From NCBI GenBank assembly GCA_024867545.1, contig JANFNE010000019.1, positions 310,001 to 374,000 of the forward strand: DNA of 64,000 bases, in the 5' to 3' direction. The position numbers and the translations under genes were made by a program. Source of the stretch: Phytopythium helicoides (lineage: Eukaryota > Oomycota > Peronosporomycetes > Pythiales > Pythiaceae). The notes under the pieces were generated by a model. That model was not told where the DNA came from. It saw nothing but the letters and a program-made list of their open reading frames with translations, and did no database searches. Below, in pieces: positions 48,601-59,842 of the stretch (positions are counted from its first letter, which is position 1; every line of letters begins with the position of its first letter).

Positions 48601-51600
48601 CTGAAGTGGTCGAGTAGATCGAGTGGGTTGAGTAGCTTGAGGAGGTCGAAGAGGCCGAAGAGGTCGAAGAGGTCGAGTAGCTTGAGGACGATGAGTAGCT
48701 GGAGGATCGAGCATTAGCAGATCGAGGAAGCCTGTCACCAATCCATCGTTATCCACGTAGTGGTGCTCTCACGGAGAACCGCGTGCAACCAGTACGTGTC
48801 AACAAACAAATGGACTGGTGGAGCATTCCTCTCGCGGCTGCTGTGTCGAGGAGGCTGAAGTGGTCGAGTAGATCGAGTGGGTTGAGTAGCTTGAGGAGGT
48901 CGAAGAGGCCGAAGAGGTCGAAGAGGTCGAGTAGCTTGAGGACGATGAGTAGCTGGAGGATCGAGCATTAGCAGATCGAGGAAGCCTGTCACCAATCCAT
49001 CGTTATCCACGTAGTGGTGCTCTCACGGAGAACCGCGTGCAACCAGTACGTGTCAACAAACAAATGGACTGGTGGAGCATTCCTCTCGCGGCTGCTGTGT
49101 CGAGGAGGCTGAAGTGGTCGAGTAGATCGAGTGGGTTGAGTAGCTTGAGGAGGTCGAAGAGGCCGAAGAGGTCGAAGAGGTCGAGTAGCTTGAGGACGAT
49201 GAGTAGCTGGAGGATCGAGCATTAGCAGATCGAGGAAGCCTGTCACCAATCCATCGTTATCCACGTAGTGGTGCTCTCACGGAGAACCGCGTGCAACCAG
49301 TACGTGTCAACAAACAAATGGACTGGTGGAGCATTCCTCTCGCGGCTGCTGTGTCGAGGAGGCTGAAGTGGTCGAGTAGATCGAGTGGGTTGAGTAGCTT
49401 GAGGAGGTCGAAGAGGCCGAAGAGGTCGAAGAGGTCGAGTAGCTTGAGGACGATGAGTAGCTGGAGGATCGAGCATTAGCAGATCGAGGAAGCCTGTCAC
49501 CAATCCATCGTTATCCACGTAGTGGTGCTCTCACGGAGAACCGCGTGCAACCAGTACGTGTCAACAAACAAATGGACTGGTGGAGCATTCCTCTCGCGGC
49601 TGCTGTGTCGAGGAGGCTGAAGTGGTCGAGTAGATCGAGTGGGTTGAGTAGCTTGAGGAGGTCGAAGAGGCCGAAGAGGTCGAAGAGGTCGAGTAGCTTG
49701 AGGACGATGAGTAGCTGGAGGATCGAGCATTAGCAGATCGAGGAAGCCTGTCACCAATCCATCGTTATCCACGTAGTGGTGCTCTCACGGAGAACCGCGT
49801 GCAACCAGTACGTGTCAACAAACAAATGGACTGGTGGAGCATTCCTCTCGCGGCTGCTGTGTCGAGGAGGCTGAAGTGGTCGAGTAGATCGAGTGGGTTG
49901 AGTAGCTTGAGGAGGTCGAAGAGGCCGAAGAGGTCGAAGAGGTCGAAGAGGTCGAGTAGCTTGAGGACGATGAGTAGCTGGAGGATCGAGCATTAGCAGA
50001 TCGAGGAAGCCTGTCACCAATCCATCGTTATCCACGTAGTGGTGCTCTCACGGAGAACCGCGTGCAACCAGTACGTGTCAACAAACAAATGGACTGGTGG
50101 AGCATTCCTCTCGCGGCTGCTGTGTCGAGGAGGCTGAAGTGGTCGAGTAGATCGAGTGGGTTGAGTAGCTTGAGGAGGTCGAAGAGGCCGAAGAGGTCGA
50201 AGAGGTCGAAGAGGTCGAGTAGCTTGAGGACGATGAGTAGCTGGAGGATCGAGCATTAGCAGATCGAGGAAGCCTGTCACCAATCCATCGTTATCCACGT
50301 AGTGGTGCTCTCACGGAGAACCGCGTGCAACCAGTACGTGTCAACAAACAAATGGACTGGTGGAGCATTCCTCTCGCGGCTGCTGTGTCGAGGAGGCTGA
50401 AGTGGTCGAGTAGATCGAGTGGGTTGAGTAGCTTGAGGAGGTCGAAGAGGCCGAAGAGGTCGAAGAGGTCGAAGAGGTCGAGTAGCTTGAGGACGATGAG
50501 TAGCTGGAGGATCGAGCATTAGCAGATCGAGGAAGCCTGTCACCAATCCATCGTTATCCACGTAGTGGTGCTCTCACGGAGAACCGCGTGCAACCAGTAC
50601 GTGTCAACAAACAAATGGACTGGTGGAGCATTCCTCTCGCGGCTGCTGTGTCGAGGAGGCTGAAGTGGTCGAGTAGATCGAGTGGGTTGAGTAGCTTGAG
50701 GAGGTCGAAGAGGCCGAAGAGGTCGAAGAGGTCGAAGAGGTCGAGTAGCTTGAGGACGATGAGTAGCTGGAGGATCGAGCATTAGCAGATCGAGGAAGCC
50801 TGTCACCAATCCATCGTTATCCACGTAGTGGTGCTCTCACGGAGAACCGCGTGCAACCAGTACGTGTCAACAAACAAATGGACTGGTGGAGCATTCCTCT
50901 CGCGGCTGCTGTGTCGAGGAGGCTGAAGTGGTCGAGTAGATCGAGTGGGTTGAGTAGCTTGAGGAGGTCGAAGAGGCCGAAGAGGTCGAAGAGGTCGAAG
51001 AGGTCGAGTAGCTTGAGGACGATGAGTAGCTGGAGGATCGAGCATTAGCAGATCGAGGAAGCCTGTCACCAATCCATCGTTATCCACGTAGTGGTGCTCT
51101 CACGGAGAACCGCGTGCAACCAGTACGTGTCAACAAACAAATGGACTGGTGGAGCATTCCTCTCGCGGCTGCTGTGTCGAGGAGGCTGAAGTGGTCGAGT
51201 AGATCGAGTGGGTTGAGTAGCTTGAGGAGGTCGAAGAGGCCGAAGAGGTCGAAGAGGTCGAAGAGGTCGAGTAGCTTGAGGACGATGAGTAGCTGGAGGA
51301 TCGAGCATTAGCAGATCGAGGAAGCCTGTCACCAATCCATCGTTATCCACGTAGTGGTGCTCTCACGGAGAACCGCGTGCAACCAGTACGTGTCAACAAA
51401 CAAATGGACTGGTGGAGCATTCCTCTCGCGGCTGCTGTGTCGAGGAGGCTGAAGTGGTCGAGTAGATCGAGTGGGTTGAGTAGCTTGAGGAGGTCGAAGA
51501 GGCCGAAGAGGTCGAAGAGGTCGAAGAGGTCGAAGAGGTCGAGTAGCTTGAGGACGATGAGTAGCTGGAGGATCGAGCATTAGCAGATCGAGGAAGCCTG

Positions 51601-51963
51601 TCACCAATCCATCGTTATCCACGTAGTGGTGCTCTCACGGAGAACCGCGTGCAACCAGTACGTGTCAACAAACAAATGGACTGGTGGAGCATTCCTCTCG
51701 CGGCTGCTGTGTCGAGGAGGCTGAAGTGGTCGAGTAGATCGAGTGGGTTGAGTAGCTTGAGGAGGTCGAAGAGGCCGAAGAGGTCGAAGAGGTCGAAGAG
51801 GTCGAGTAGCTTGAGGACGATGAGTAGCTGGAGGATCGAGCATTAGCAGATCGAGGAAGCCTGTCACCAATCCATCGTTATCCACGTAGTGGTGCTCTCA
51901 CGGAGAACCGCGTGCAACCAGTACGTGTCAACAAACAAATGGACTGTTGGAGCATTCCTCTCG
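36689..51963. repeat. B-unit array, 254/263/272-bp units
   Basis: Start-to-start lengths in order: 254 x12, 263, 254 x2, 263 x7, 254 x12, 263 x3, 254, 263, 254 x12, 263 x6, 272, 263, then a partial unit. Length changes are whole 9-bp gaagaggtc blocks. Unit sequence is otherwise almost invariant; I saw one internal substitution (catcg to cgtcg near 41307) and a ggtgg to gttgg change in the terminal partial unit. Confidence 0.93.
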
Positions 51964-51980
51964 CGGCAGCCTTTCTCCTT

Positions 51981-54900
51981 CATGGCGGCGAGTGGGAGGA
52001 TGTAACGCGTGGCGATGGGCTTGTAGTTGCGGAAGCGTGCATACGTCACCCACGTTGTCGAACACGATCTTCATGTAAGCCGAGCCGAGGCGAAAAGTGG
52101 CGTGGCGTGGCGAGGTGCGGCAGCGCCTGTCGCTCCTCAGACTGCAGATTGCCGGTTGACCTCGGACGTCAGCACGCACAGGCGCGGACGGCATGGAACA
52201 TCTTGGACTTGTCCGTGCCGCTGCGGTGGCCACCACGTTGTCCGCGATTGACGAACACCTTGCCGCAGTAGCAGTCCGCTTCGACGAGCATGTTAGCATG
52301 GCGTAGTGTGGAGCATACCGCCGGCCTGTCTCGGCGTGTCCTTTCTCGGGAATGAAGGCATGCTTGGGCTTGGCCAAGTGGAGAAGAGCTGCGCGTACTT
52401 TCTCGGATTTGAAAGTTTGAAAAGGATGCCGCGACGGTCGCTTCCACAGCGCTCCCACAGCAAGAGAGAGAAAGAGAGAGCACTCTATCTAGCGTGAGCA
52501 GTGCACGGTCCCCTTCAACTTGCCGATGATTCCCTTCGAGGCAAATCCCACCGACGCACTCACGCGCACCCAAGCTCAAGAATGCAATGGCGCACAGATC
52601 GTCCGACACACAAATCCCTGAGCGAGTCGTCAGTGCAGTGAACACTCTCCTACCGTAAACGGAATACCGTGCAGGTACCTGCGAGCTTCATCGTGCCACC
52701 TCGAAGCACATTGTCTGGCCTCGCGACCCACCTCTTCCTCCGTGTCATTACTGATGGGAATCAGTGACTGTCAGGCTGCTGTGGAAATGAATAGAACAAA
52801 CAGCCCAGCCCGGACAACTGACCTCCCGTTCTCTTCGTGTGCGGACATCCATACCTCACTCAGTGATCCAAACTTGCAAGTGACGTGAGCCACAGAGATG
52901 TACAACTTCATATCGCTCGTGTACTGCAGCCAAGCGACGATCGAGTTGACGCCTGCTTCAACCGAGTCGAATCTCCGTCAGCCCACTTTCTTGACGCCAG
53001 AAATCAAATCCACCAACCCTTTACCTCGTCGCCATTCCTCTTCGACACCCAACCATTGGCGCCTCGCAACTCGCATCTCGCAACGCACAACGCACAACGC
53101 ACAACGCACAACGCACAACGCACAACGCACAACGCACAACTCGAAGGACAGCATCTGCGGCTGCATCCGCATCTGCAGCTGCTCGATCCAGAAAGTCCGC
53201 ATCGACGGGAGCTCTTCTCGCGGTTGCTCGGGTGTCTTGTCCGATAGTATTTGGGTGGCCTAGGCAGGCTGCAAAGACTTCTCTTGCTCAATTCTTTACC
53301 TTCACGTAGCGCACATCAACTTCAACAGGGTCTCTCTTGGTCGAACGGACTCGGATCGACGGTGCTGCGATAGCTCGACGAACTCGACCGCACATACACC
53401 AGCGTCGTACTTGCTGCTCTCCTGCTCTCGAGGATGCAATGGTCATTGTCCTCCCGCAAGAACACGCGCAACATATATCAGCATCGCGTAGTGGTGACGC
53501 CTCCATGGCGATGTCCGTCTGCTCGAAGTAGTAGCTCGTGCATTCTCGGATGGCCAGCGTTTTCGCCTCGTCGCCGGTCAGCAGGATTCTACGCGTGCTC
53601 GTGTCTCCAATCTTGCCATGTACAGCTACACCCTTCTGATTCCACAAAACCGGAGCCCCAAGTCCTTCGCATCTCACGTATCGCTAACACAGCAAGCCGT
53701 GCTTAACGAGTACGATTCGTACAATGGACTGGTGGTGAACCGTCTTGAGGTTTGCGATGGATGCTTCGATAGCTGCCAACTAGACCCACCAGAAGCAACA
53801 AAACCGGAACCCCAAGTCCTTCGCATCTCACGTATCGCTAACACAGCAAGCCGTGCTTAACGAGTACGATTCGTACAATGGACTGGTGGTGAACCGTCTT
53901 GAGGTTTGCGATGGATGCTTCGATAGCTGCCAACTAGACCCACCAGAAGCAACAAAACCGGAACCCCAAGTCCTTCGCATCTCACGTATCGCTAACACAG
54001 CAAGCCGTGCTTAACGAGTACGATTCGTACAATGGACTGGTGGTGAACCGTCTTGAGGTTTGCGATGGATGCTTCGATAGCTGCCAACTAGACCCACCAG
54101 AAGCAACAAAACCGGAACCCCAAGTCCTTCGCATCTCACGTATCGCTAACACAGCAAGCCGTGCTTAACGAGTACGATTCGTACAATGGACTGGTGGTGA
54201 ACCGTCTTGAGGTTTGCGATGGATGCTTCGATAGCTGCCAACTAGACCCACCAGAAGCAACAAAACCGGAGCCCCAAGTCCTTCGCATCTCACGTATCGC
54301 TAACACAGCAAGCCGTGCTTAACGAGTACGATTCGTACAATGGACTGGTGGTGAACCGTCTTGAGGTTTGCGATGGATGCTTCGATAGCTGCCAACTAGA
54401 CCCACCAGAAGCAACAAAACCGGAACCCCAAGTCCTTCGCATCTCACGTATCGCTAACACAGCAAGCCGTGCTTAACGAGTACGATTCGTACAATGGACT
54501 GGTGGTGAACCGTCTTGAGGTTTGCGATGGATGCTTCGATAGCTGCCAACTAGACCCACCAGAAGCAACAAAACCGGAACCCCAAGTCCTTCGCATCTCA
54601 CGTATCGCTAACACAGCAAGCCGTGCTTAACGAGTACGATTCGTACAATGGACTGGTGGTGAACCGTCTTGAGGTTTGCGATGGATGCTTCGATAGCTGC
54701 CAACTAGACCCACCAGAAGCAACAAAACCGGAACCCCAAGTCCTTCGCATCTCACGTATCGCTAACACAGCAAGCCGTGCTTAACGTGTACGATTCGTAC
54801 AATGGACTGGTGGTGAACCGTCTTGAGGTTTGCGATGGATGCTTCGATAGCTGCCAACTAGACCCACCAGAAGCAACAAAACCGGAACCCCAAGTCCTTC

Positions 54901-55324
54901 GCATCTCACGTATCGCTAACACAGCAAGCCGTGCTTAACGAGTACGATTCGTACAATGGACTGGTGGTGAACCGTCTTGAGGTTTGCGATGGATGCTTCG
55001 ATAGCTGCCAACTAGACCCACCAGAAGCAACAAAACCGGAACCCCAAGTCCTTCGCATCTCACGTATCGCTAACACAGCAAGCCGTGCTTAACGAGTACG
55101 ATTCGTACAATGGACTGGTGGTGAACCGTCATGCGGTTGCCGCGCTTCTCCAGGAGCGTCGAGTACAGTGTGTGCGACTCGTCCAAGGCGTCACCCCAGC
55201 TTCTTGTGTATCAAAAGACCAGCGCGTGCCTCCCGCAGCATCTTGAGCAAGCCGGTCTCGGCAAATTCTTGTAAACGTCGGTCTCGGCGACCCTGGAGAG
55301 TATCTCCCGGCAGCCTTTCTCCTT
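51981..55324. repeat. C unit 1
   Basis: The largest unit, with ten copies of the 154-bp inner repeat (about 53648-55130) and a long (gcacaac)n tract near 53086-53143. Allelic markers: gccggttgacc and gtatttggg. Confidence 0.92.
53648..55130. repeat. 154-bp inner tandem repeat, ten copies
   Basis: The landmark gcttaacgag recurs every 154 bp from 53701 to 55087; one copy reads gcttaacgtg (54779). Each copy contains the near-perfect palindrome gtacgattcgtac. Since 154 is not a multiple of three, reading frames change at each copy. Confidence 0.93.
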
Positions 55325-57415
55325 CATGGCGGCGAGTGGGAGGATGTAACGCGTGGCGATGGGCTTGTAGTTGCGGAAGCGTGCATACGTCACCCACGTT
55401 GTCGAACACGATCTTCATGTAAGCCGAGCCGAGGCGAAAAGTGGCGTGGCGTGGCGAGGTGCGGCAGCGCCTGTCGCTCCTCAGACTGCAGATTGCCGGC
55501 TGACCTCGGACGTCAGCACGCACAGGCGCGGACGGCATGGAACATCTTGGACTTGTCCGTGCCGCTGCGGTGGCCACCACGTTGTCCGCGATTGACGAAC
55601 ACCTTGCCGCAGTAGCAGTCCGCTTCGACGAGCATGTTAGCATGGCGTAGTGTGGAGCATACCGCCGGCCTGTCTCGGCGTGTCCTTTCTCGGGAATGAA
55701 GGCATGCTTGGGCTTGGCCAAGTGGAGAAGAGCTGCGCGTACTTTCTCGGATTTGAAAGTTTGAAAAGGATGCCGCGACGGTCGCTTCCACAGCGCTCCC
55801 ACAGCAAGAGAGAGAAAGAGAGAGCACTCTATCTAGCGTGAGCAGTGCACGGTCCCCTTCAACTTGCCGATGATTCCCTTCGAGGCAAATCCCACCGACG
55901 CACTCACGCGCACCCAAGCTCAAGAATGCAATGGCGCACAGATCGTCCGACACACAAATCCCTGAGCGAGTCGTCAGTGCAGTGAACACTCTCCTACCGT
56001 AAACGGAATACCGTGCAGGTACCTGCGAGCTTCATCGTGCCACCTCGAAGCACATTGTCTGGCCTCGCGACCCACCTCTTCCTCCGTGTCATTACTGATG
56101 GGAATCAGTGACTGTCAGGCTGCTGTGGAAATGAATAGAACAAACAGCCCAGCCCGGACAACTGACCTCCCGTTCTCTTCGTGTGCGGACATCCATACCT
56201 CACTCAGTGATCCAAACTTGCAAGTGACGTGAGCCACAGAGATGTACAACTTCATATCGCTCGTGTACTGCAGCCAAGCGACGATCGAGTTGACGCCTGC
56301 TTCAACCGAGTCGAATCTCCGTCAGCCCACTTTCTTGACGCCAGAAATCAAATCCACCAACCCTTTACCTCGTCGCCATTCCTCTTCGACACCCAACCAT
56401 TGGCGCCTCGCAACTCGCATCTCGCAACGCACAACGCACAACGCACACCGCGCAACGCGCAACTCGAAGGACAGCATCTGCGGCTGCATCCGCATCTGCA
56501 GCTGCTCGATCCAGAAAGTCCGCATCGACGGGAGCTCTTCTCGCGGTTGCTCGGGTGTCTTGTCCGATAGTACTTGGGTGGCCTAGGCAGGCTGCAAAGA
56601 CTTCTCTTGCTCAATTCTTTACCTTCACGTAGCGCACATCAACTTCAACAGGGTCTCTCTTGGTCGAACGGACTCGGATCGACGGTGCTGCGATAGCTCG
56701 ACGAACTCGACCGCACATACACCAGCGTCGTACTTGCTGCTCTCCTGCTCTCGAGGATGCAATGGTCATTGTCCTCCCGCAAGAACACGCGCAACATATA
56801 TCAGCATCGCGTAGTGGTGACGCCTCCATGGCGATGTCCGTCTGCTCGAAGTAGTAGCTCGTGCATTCTCGGATGGCCAGCGTTTTCGCCTCGTCGCCGG
56901 TCAGCAGGATTCTACGCGTGCTCGTGTCTCCAATCTTGCCATGTACAGCTACACCCTTCTGATTCCACAAAACCGGAGCCCCAAGTCCTTCGCATCTCAC
57001 GTATCGCTAACACAGCAAGCCGTGCTTAACGAGTACGATTCGTACAATGGACTGGTGGTGAACCGTCTTGAGGTTTGCGATGGATGCTTCGATAGCTGCC
57101 AACTTGACCCACCAGAAGCAACAAAACCGGAACCCCAAGTCCTTCGCATCTCACGTATCGCTAACACAGCAAGCCGTGCTTAACGAGTACGATTCGTACA
57201 ATGGACTGGTAGTGAACCGTCATGCGGCTGCCGCGCTTCTCCAGGAGCGTCGAGTACAGTGTGTGCGACTCGTCCAAGGCGTCACCCCAGCTTCTTGTGT
57301 ATCAAAAGACCAGCGCGTGCCTCCCGCAGCATCTTGAGCAAGCCGGTCTCGGCAAATTCTTGTAAACGTCGGTCTCGGCGACCCTGGAGAGTATCTCCCG
57401 GCAGCCTTTCTCCTT
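55325..57415. repeat. C unit 2
   Basis: The shortest unit, with two 154-bp copies and a short degenerate 7-bp tract (cacaccgcgcaacgcgc near 56445). Allelic markers: gccggctgacc and gtacttggg. Confidence 0.92.
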
Positions 57416-59842
57416 CATGGCGGCGAGTGGGAGGATGTAACGCGTGGCGATGGGCTTGTAGTTGCGGAAGCGTGCATACGTCACCCACGTTGTCGAACAC
57501 GATCTTCATGTAAGCCGAGCCGAGGCGAAAAGTGGCGTGGCGTGGCGAGGTGCGGCAGCGCCTGTCGCTCCTCAGACTGCAGATTGCCGGTTGACCTCGG
57601 ACGTCAGCACGCACAGGCGCGGACGGCATGGAACATCTTGGACTTGTCCGTGCCGCTGCGGTGGCCACCACGTTGTCCGCGATTGACGAACACCTTGCCG
57701 CAGTAGCAGTCCGCTTCGACGAGCATGTTAGCATGGCGTAGTGTGGAGCATACCGCCGGCCTGTCTCGGCGTGTCCTTTCTCGGGAATGAAGGCATGCTT
57801 GGGCTTGGCCAAGTGGAGAAGAGCTGCGCGTACTTTCTCGGATTTGAAAGTTTGAAAAGGATGCCGCGACGGTCGCTTCCACAGCGCTCCCACAGCAAGA
57901 GAGAGAAAGAGAGAGCACTCTATCTAGCGTGAGCAGTGCACGGTCCCCTTCAACTTGCCGATGATTCCCTTCGAGGCAAATCCCACCGACGCACTCACGC
58001 GCACCCAAGCTCAAGAATGCAATGGCGCACAGATCGTCCGACACACAAATCCCTGAGCGAGTCGTCAGTGCAGTGAACACTCTCCTACCGTAAACGGAAT
58101 ACCGTGCAGGTACCTGCGAGCTTCATCGTGCCACCTCGAAGCACATTGTCTGGCCTCGCGACCCACCTCTTCCTCCGTGTCATTACTGATGGGAATCAGT
58201 GACTGTCAGGCTGCTGTGGAAATGAATAGAACAAACAGCCCAGCCCGGACAACTGACCTCCCGTTCTCTTCGTGTGCGGACATCCATACCTCACTCAGTG
58301 ATCCAAACTTGCAAGTGACGTGAGCCACAGAGATGTACAACTTCATATCGCTCGTGTACTGCAGCCAAGCGACGATCGAGTTGACGCCTGCTTCAACCGA
58401 GTCGAATCTCCGTCAGCCCACTTTCTTGACGCCAGAAATCAAATCCACCAACCCTTTACCTCGTCGCCATTCCTCTTCGACACCCAACCATTGGCGCCTC
58501 GCAACTCGCATCTCGCAACGCACAACGCACAACGCACAACGCACAACGCACAACGCACAACGCACAACGCACAACGCGCAACTCGAAGGACAGCATCTGC
58601 GGCTGCATCCGCATCTGCAGCTGCTCGATCCAGAAAGTCCGCATCGACGGGAGCTCTTCTCGCGGTTGCTCGGGTGTCTTGTCCGATAGTATTTGGGTGG
58701 CCTAGGCAGGCTGCAAAGACTTCTCTTGCTCAATTCTTTACCTTCACGTAGCGCACATCAACTTCAACAGGGTCTCTCTTGGTCGAACGGACTCGGATCG
58801 ACGGTGCTGCGATAGCTCGACGAACTCGACCGCACATACACCAGCGTCGTACTTGCTGCTCTCCTGCTCTCGAGGATGCAATGGTCATTGTCCTCCCGCA
58901 AGAACACGCGCAACATATATCAGCATCGCGTAGTGGTGACGCCTCCATGGCGATGTCCGTCTGCTCGAAGTAGTAGCTCGTGCATTCTCGGATGGCCAGC
59001 GTTTTCGCCTCGTCGCCGGTCAGCAGGATTCTACGCGTGCTCGTGTCTCCAATCTTGCCATGTACAGCTACACCCTTCTGATTCCACAAAACCGGAGCCC
59101 CAAGTCCTTCGCATCTCACGTATCGCTAACACAGCAAGCCGTGCTTAACGAGTACGATTCGTACAATGGACTGGTGGTGAACCGTCTTGAGGTTTGCGAT
59201 GGATGCTTCGATAGCTGCCAACTAGACCCACCAGAAGCAACAAAACCGGAACCCCAAGTCCTTCGCATCTCACGTATCGCTAACACAGCAAGCCGTGCTT
59301 AACGAGTACGATTCGTACAATGGACTGGTGGTGAACCGTCTTGAGGTTTGCGATGGATGCTTCGATAGCTGCCAACTAGACCCACCAGAAGCAACAAAAC
59401 CGGAACCCCAAGTCCTTCGCATCTCACGTATCGCTAACACAGCAAGCCGTGCTTAACGAGTACGATTCGTACAATGGACTGGTGGTGAACCGTCTTGAGG
59501 TTTGCGATGGATGCTTCGATAGCTGCCAACTAGACCCACCAGAAGCAACAAAACCGGAACCCCAAGTCCTTCGCATCTCACGTATCGCTAACACAGCAAG
59601 CCGTGCTTAACGAGTACGATTCGTACAATGGACTGGTAGTGAACCGTCATGCGGCTGCCGCGCTTCTCCAGGAGCGTCGAGTACAGTGTGTGCGACTCGT
59701 CCAAGGCGTCACCCCAGCTTCTTGTGTATCAAAAGACCAGCGCGTGCCTCCCGCAGCATCTTGAGCAAGCCGGTCTCGGCAAATTCTTGTAAACGTCGGT
59801 CTCGGCGACCCTGGAGAGTATCTCCCGGCAGCCTTTCTCCTT
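57416..59842. repeat. C unit 3
   Basis: Four 154-bp copies (about 59091-59648) and the longest 7-bp tract (58518-58581). Markers are as in unit 1 upstream of the inner repeats, but the 3' edge (ggtagtgaaccgtc) is as in unit 2. Confidence 0.92.

Larger units (their letters stand above)
30095..51963. repeat. Giant A/B tandem satellite array (about 21.9 kb)
   Basis: Two related units fill this interval. They share a block of about 150 bp (tagctggaggatc to cctctcgcggctgctg) and differ in a region of 9-bp-like repeats based on gtcgaagag. Open frames of 62-97 codons recur in every unit on both strands, but 250 and 254 are not multiples of three, so no continuous protein exists and coding is unlikely. 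The array begins in a partial B unit and ends in B sequence that joins the next array. No transposase, integrase or telomere motif was seen. Confidence 0.95.

Noticed and set aside
30178..51885. Repeated open frames of 62-97 codons in every A and B unit as a tandem gene family
   Set aside because: Unit lengths 250 and 254 are not multiples of three, the frames lie on both strands, and their composition follows the 9-bp repeat. Conservation is that of the DNA.
30095..51963. CRISPR array
   Set aside because: Units are 250-272 bp, nearly identical throughout with no unique spacers and no cas genes, in eukaryotic DNA.
52885..53263. Plus-strand proteins over the (gcacaac)n tract in each C unit
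   Set aside because: They depend on the 7-bp repeat, change frame with copy number, and differ between units.
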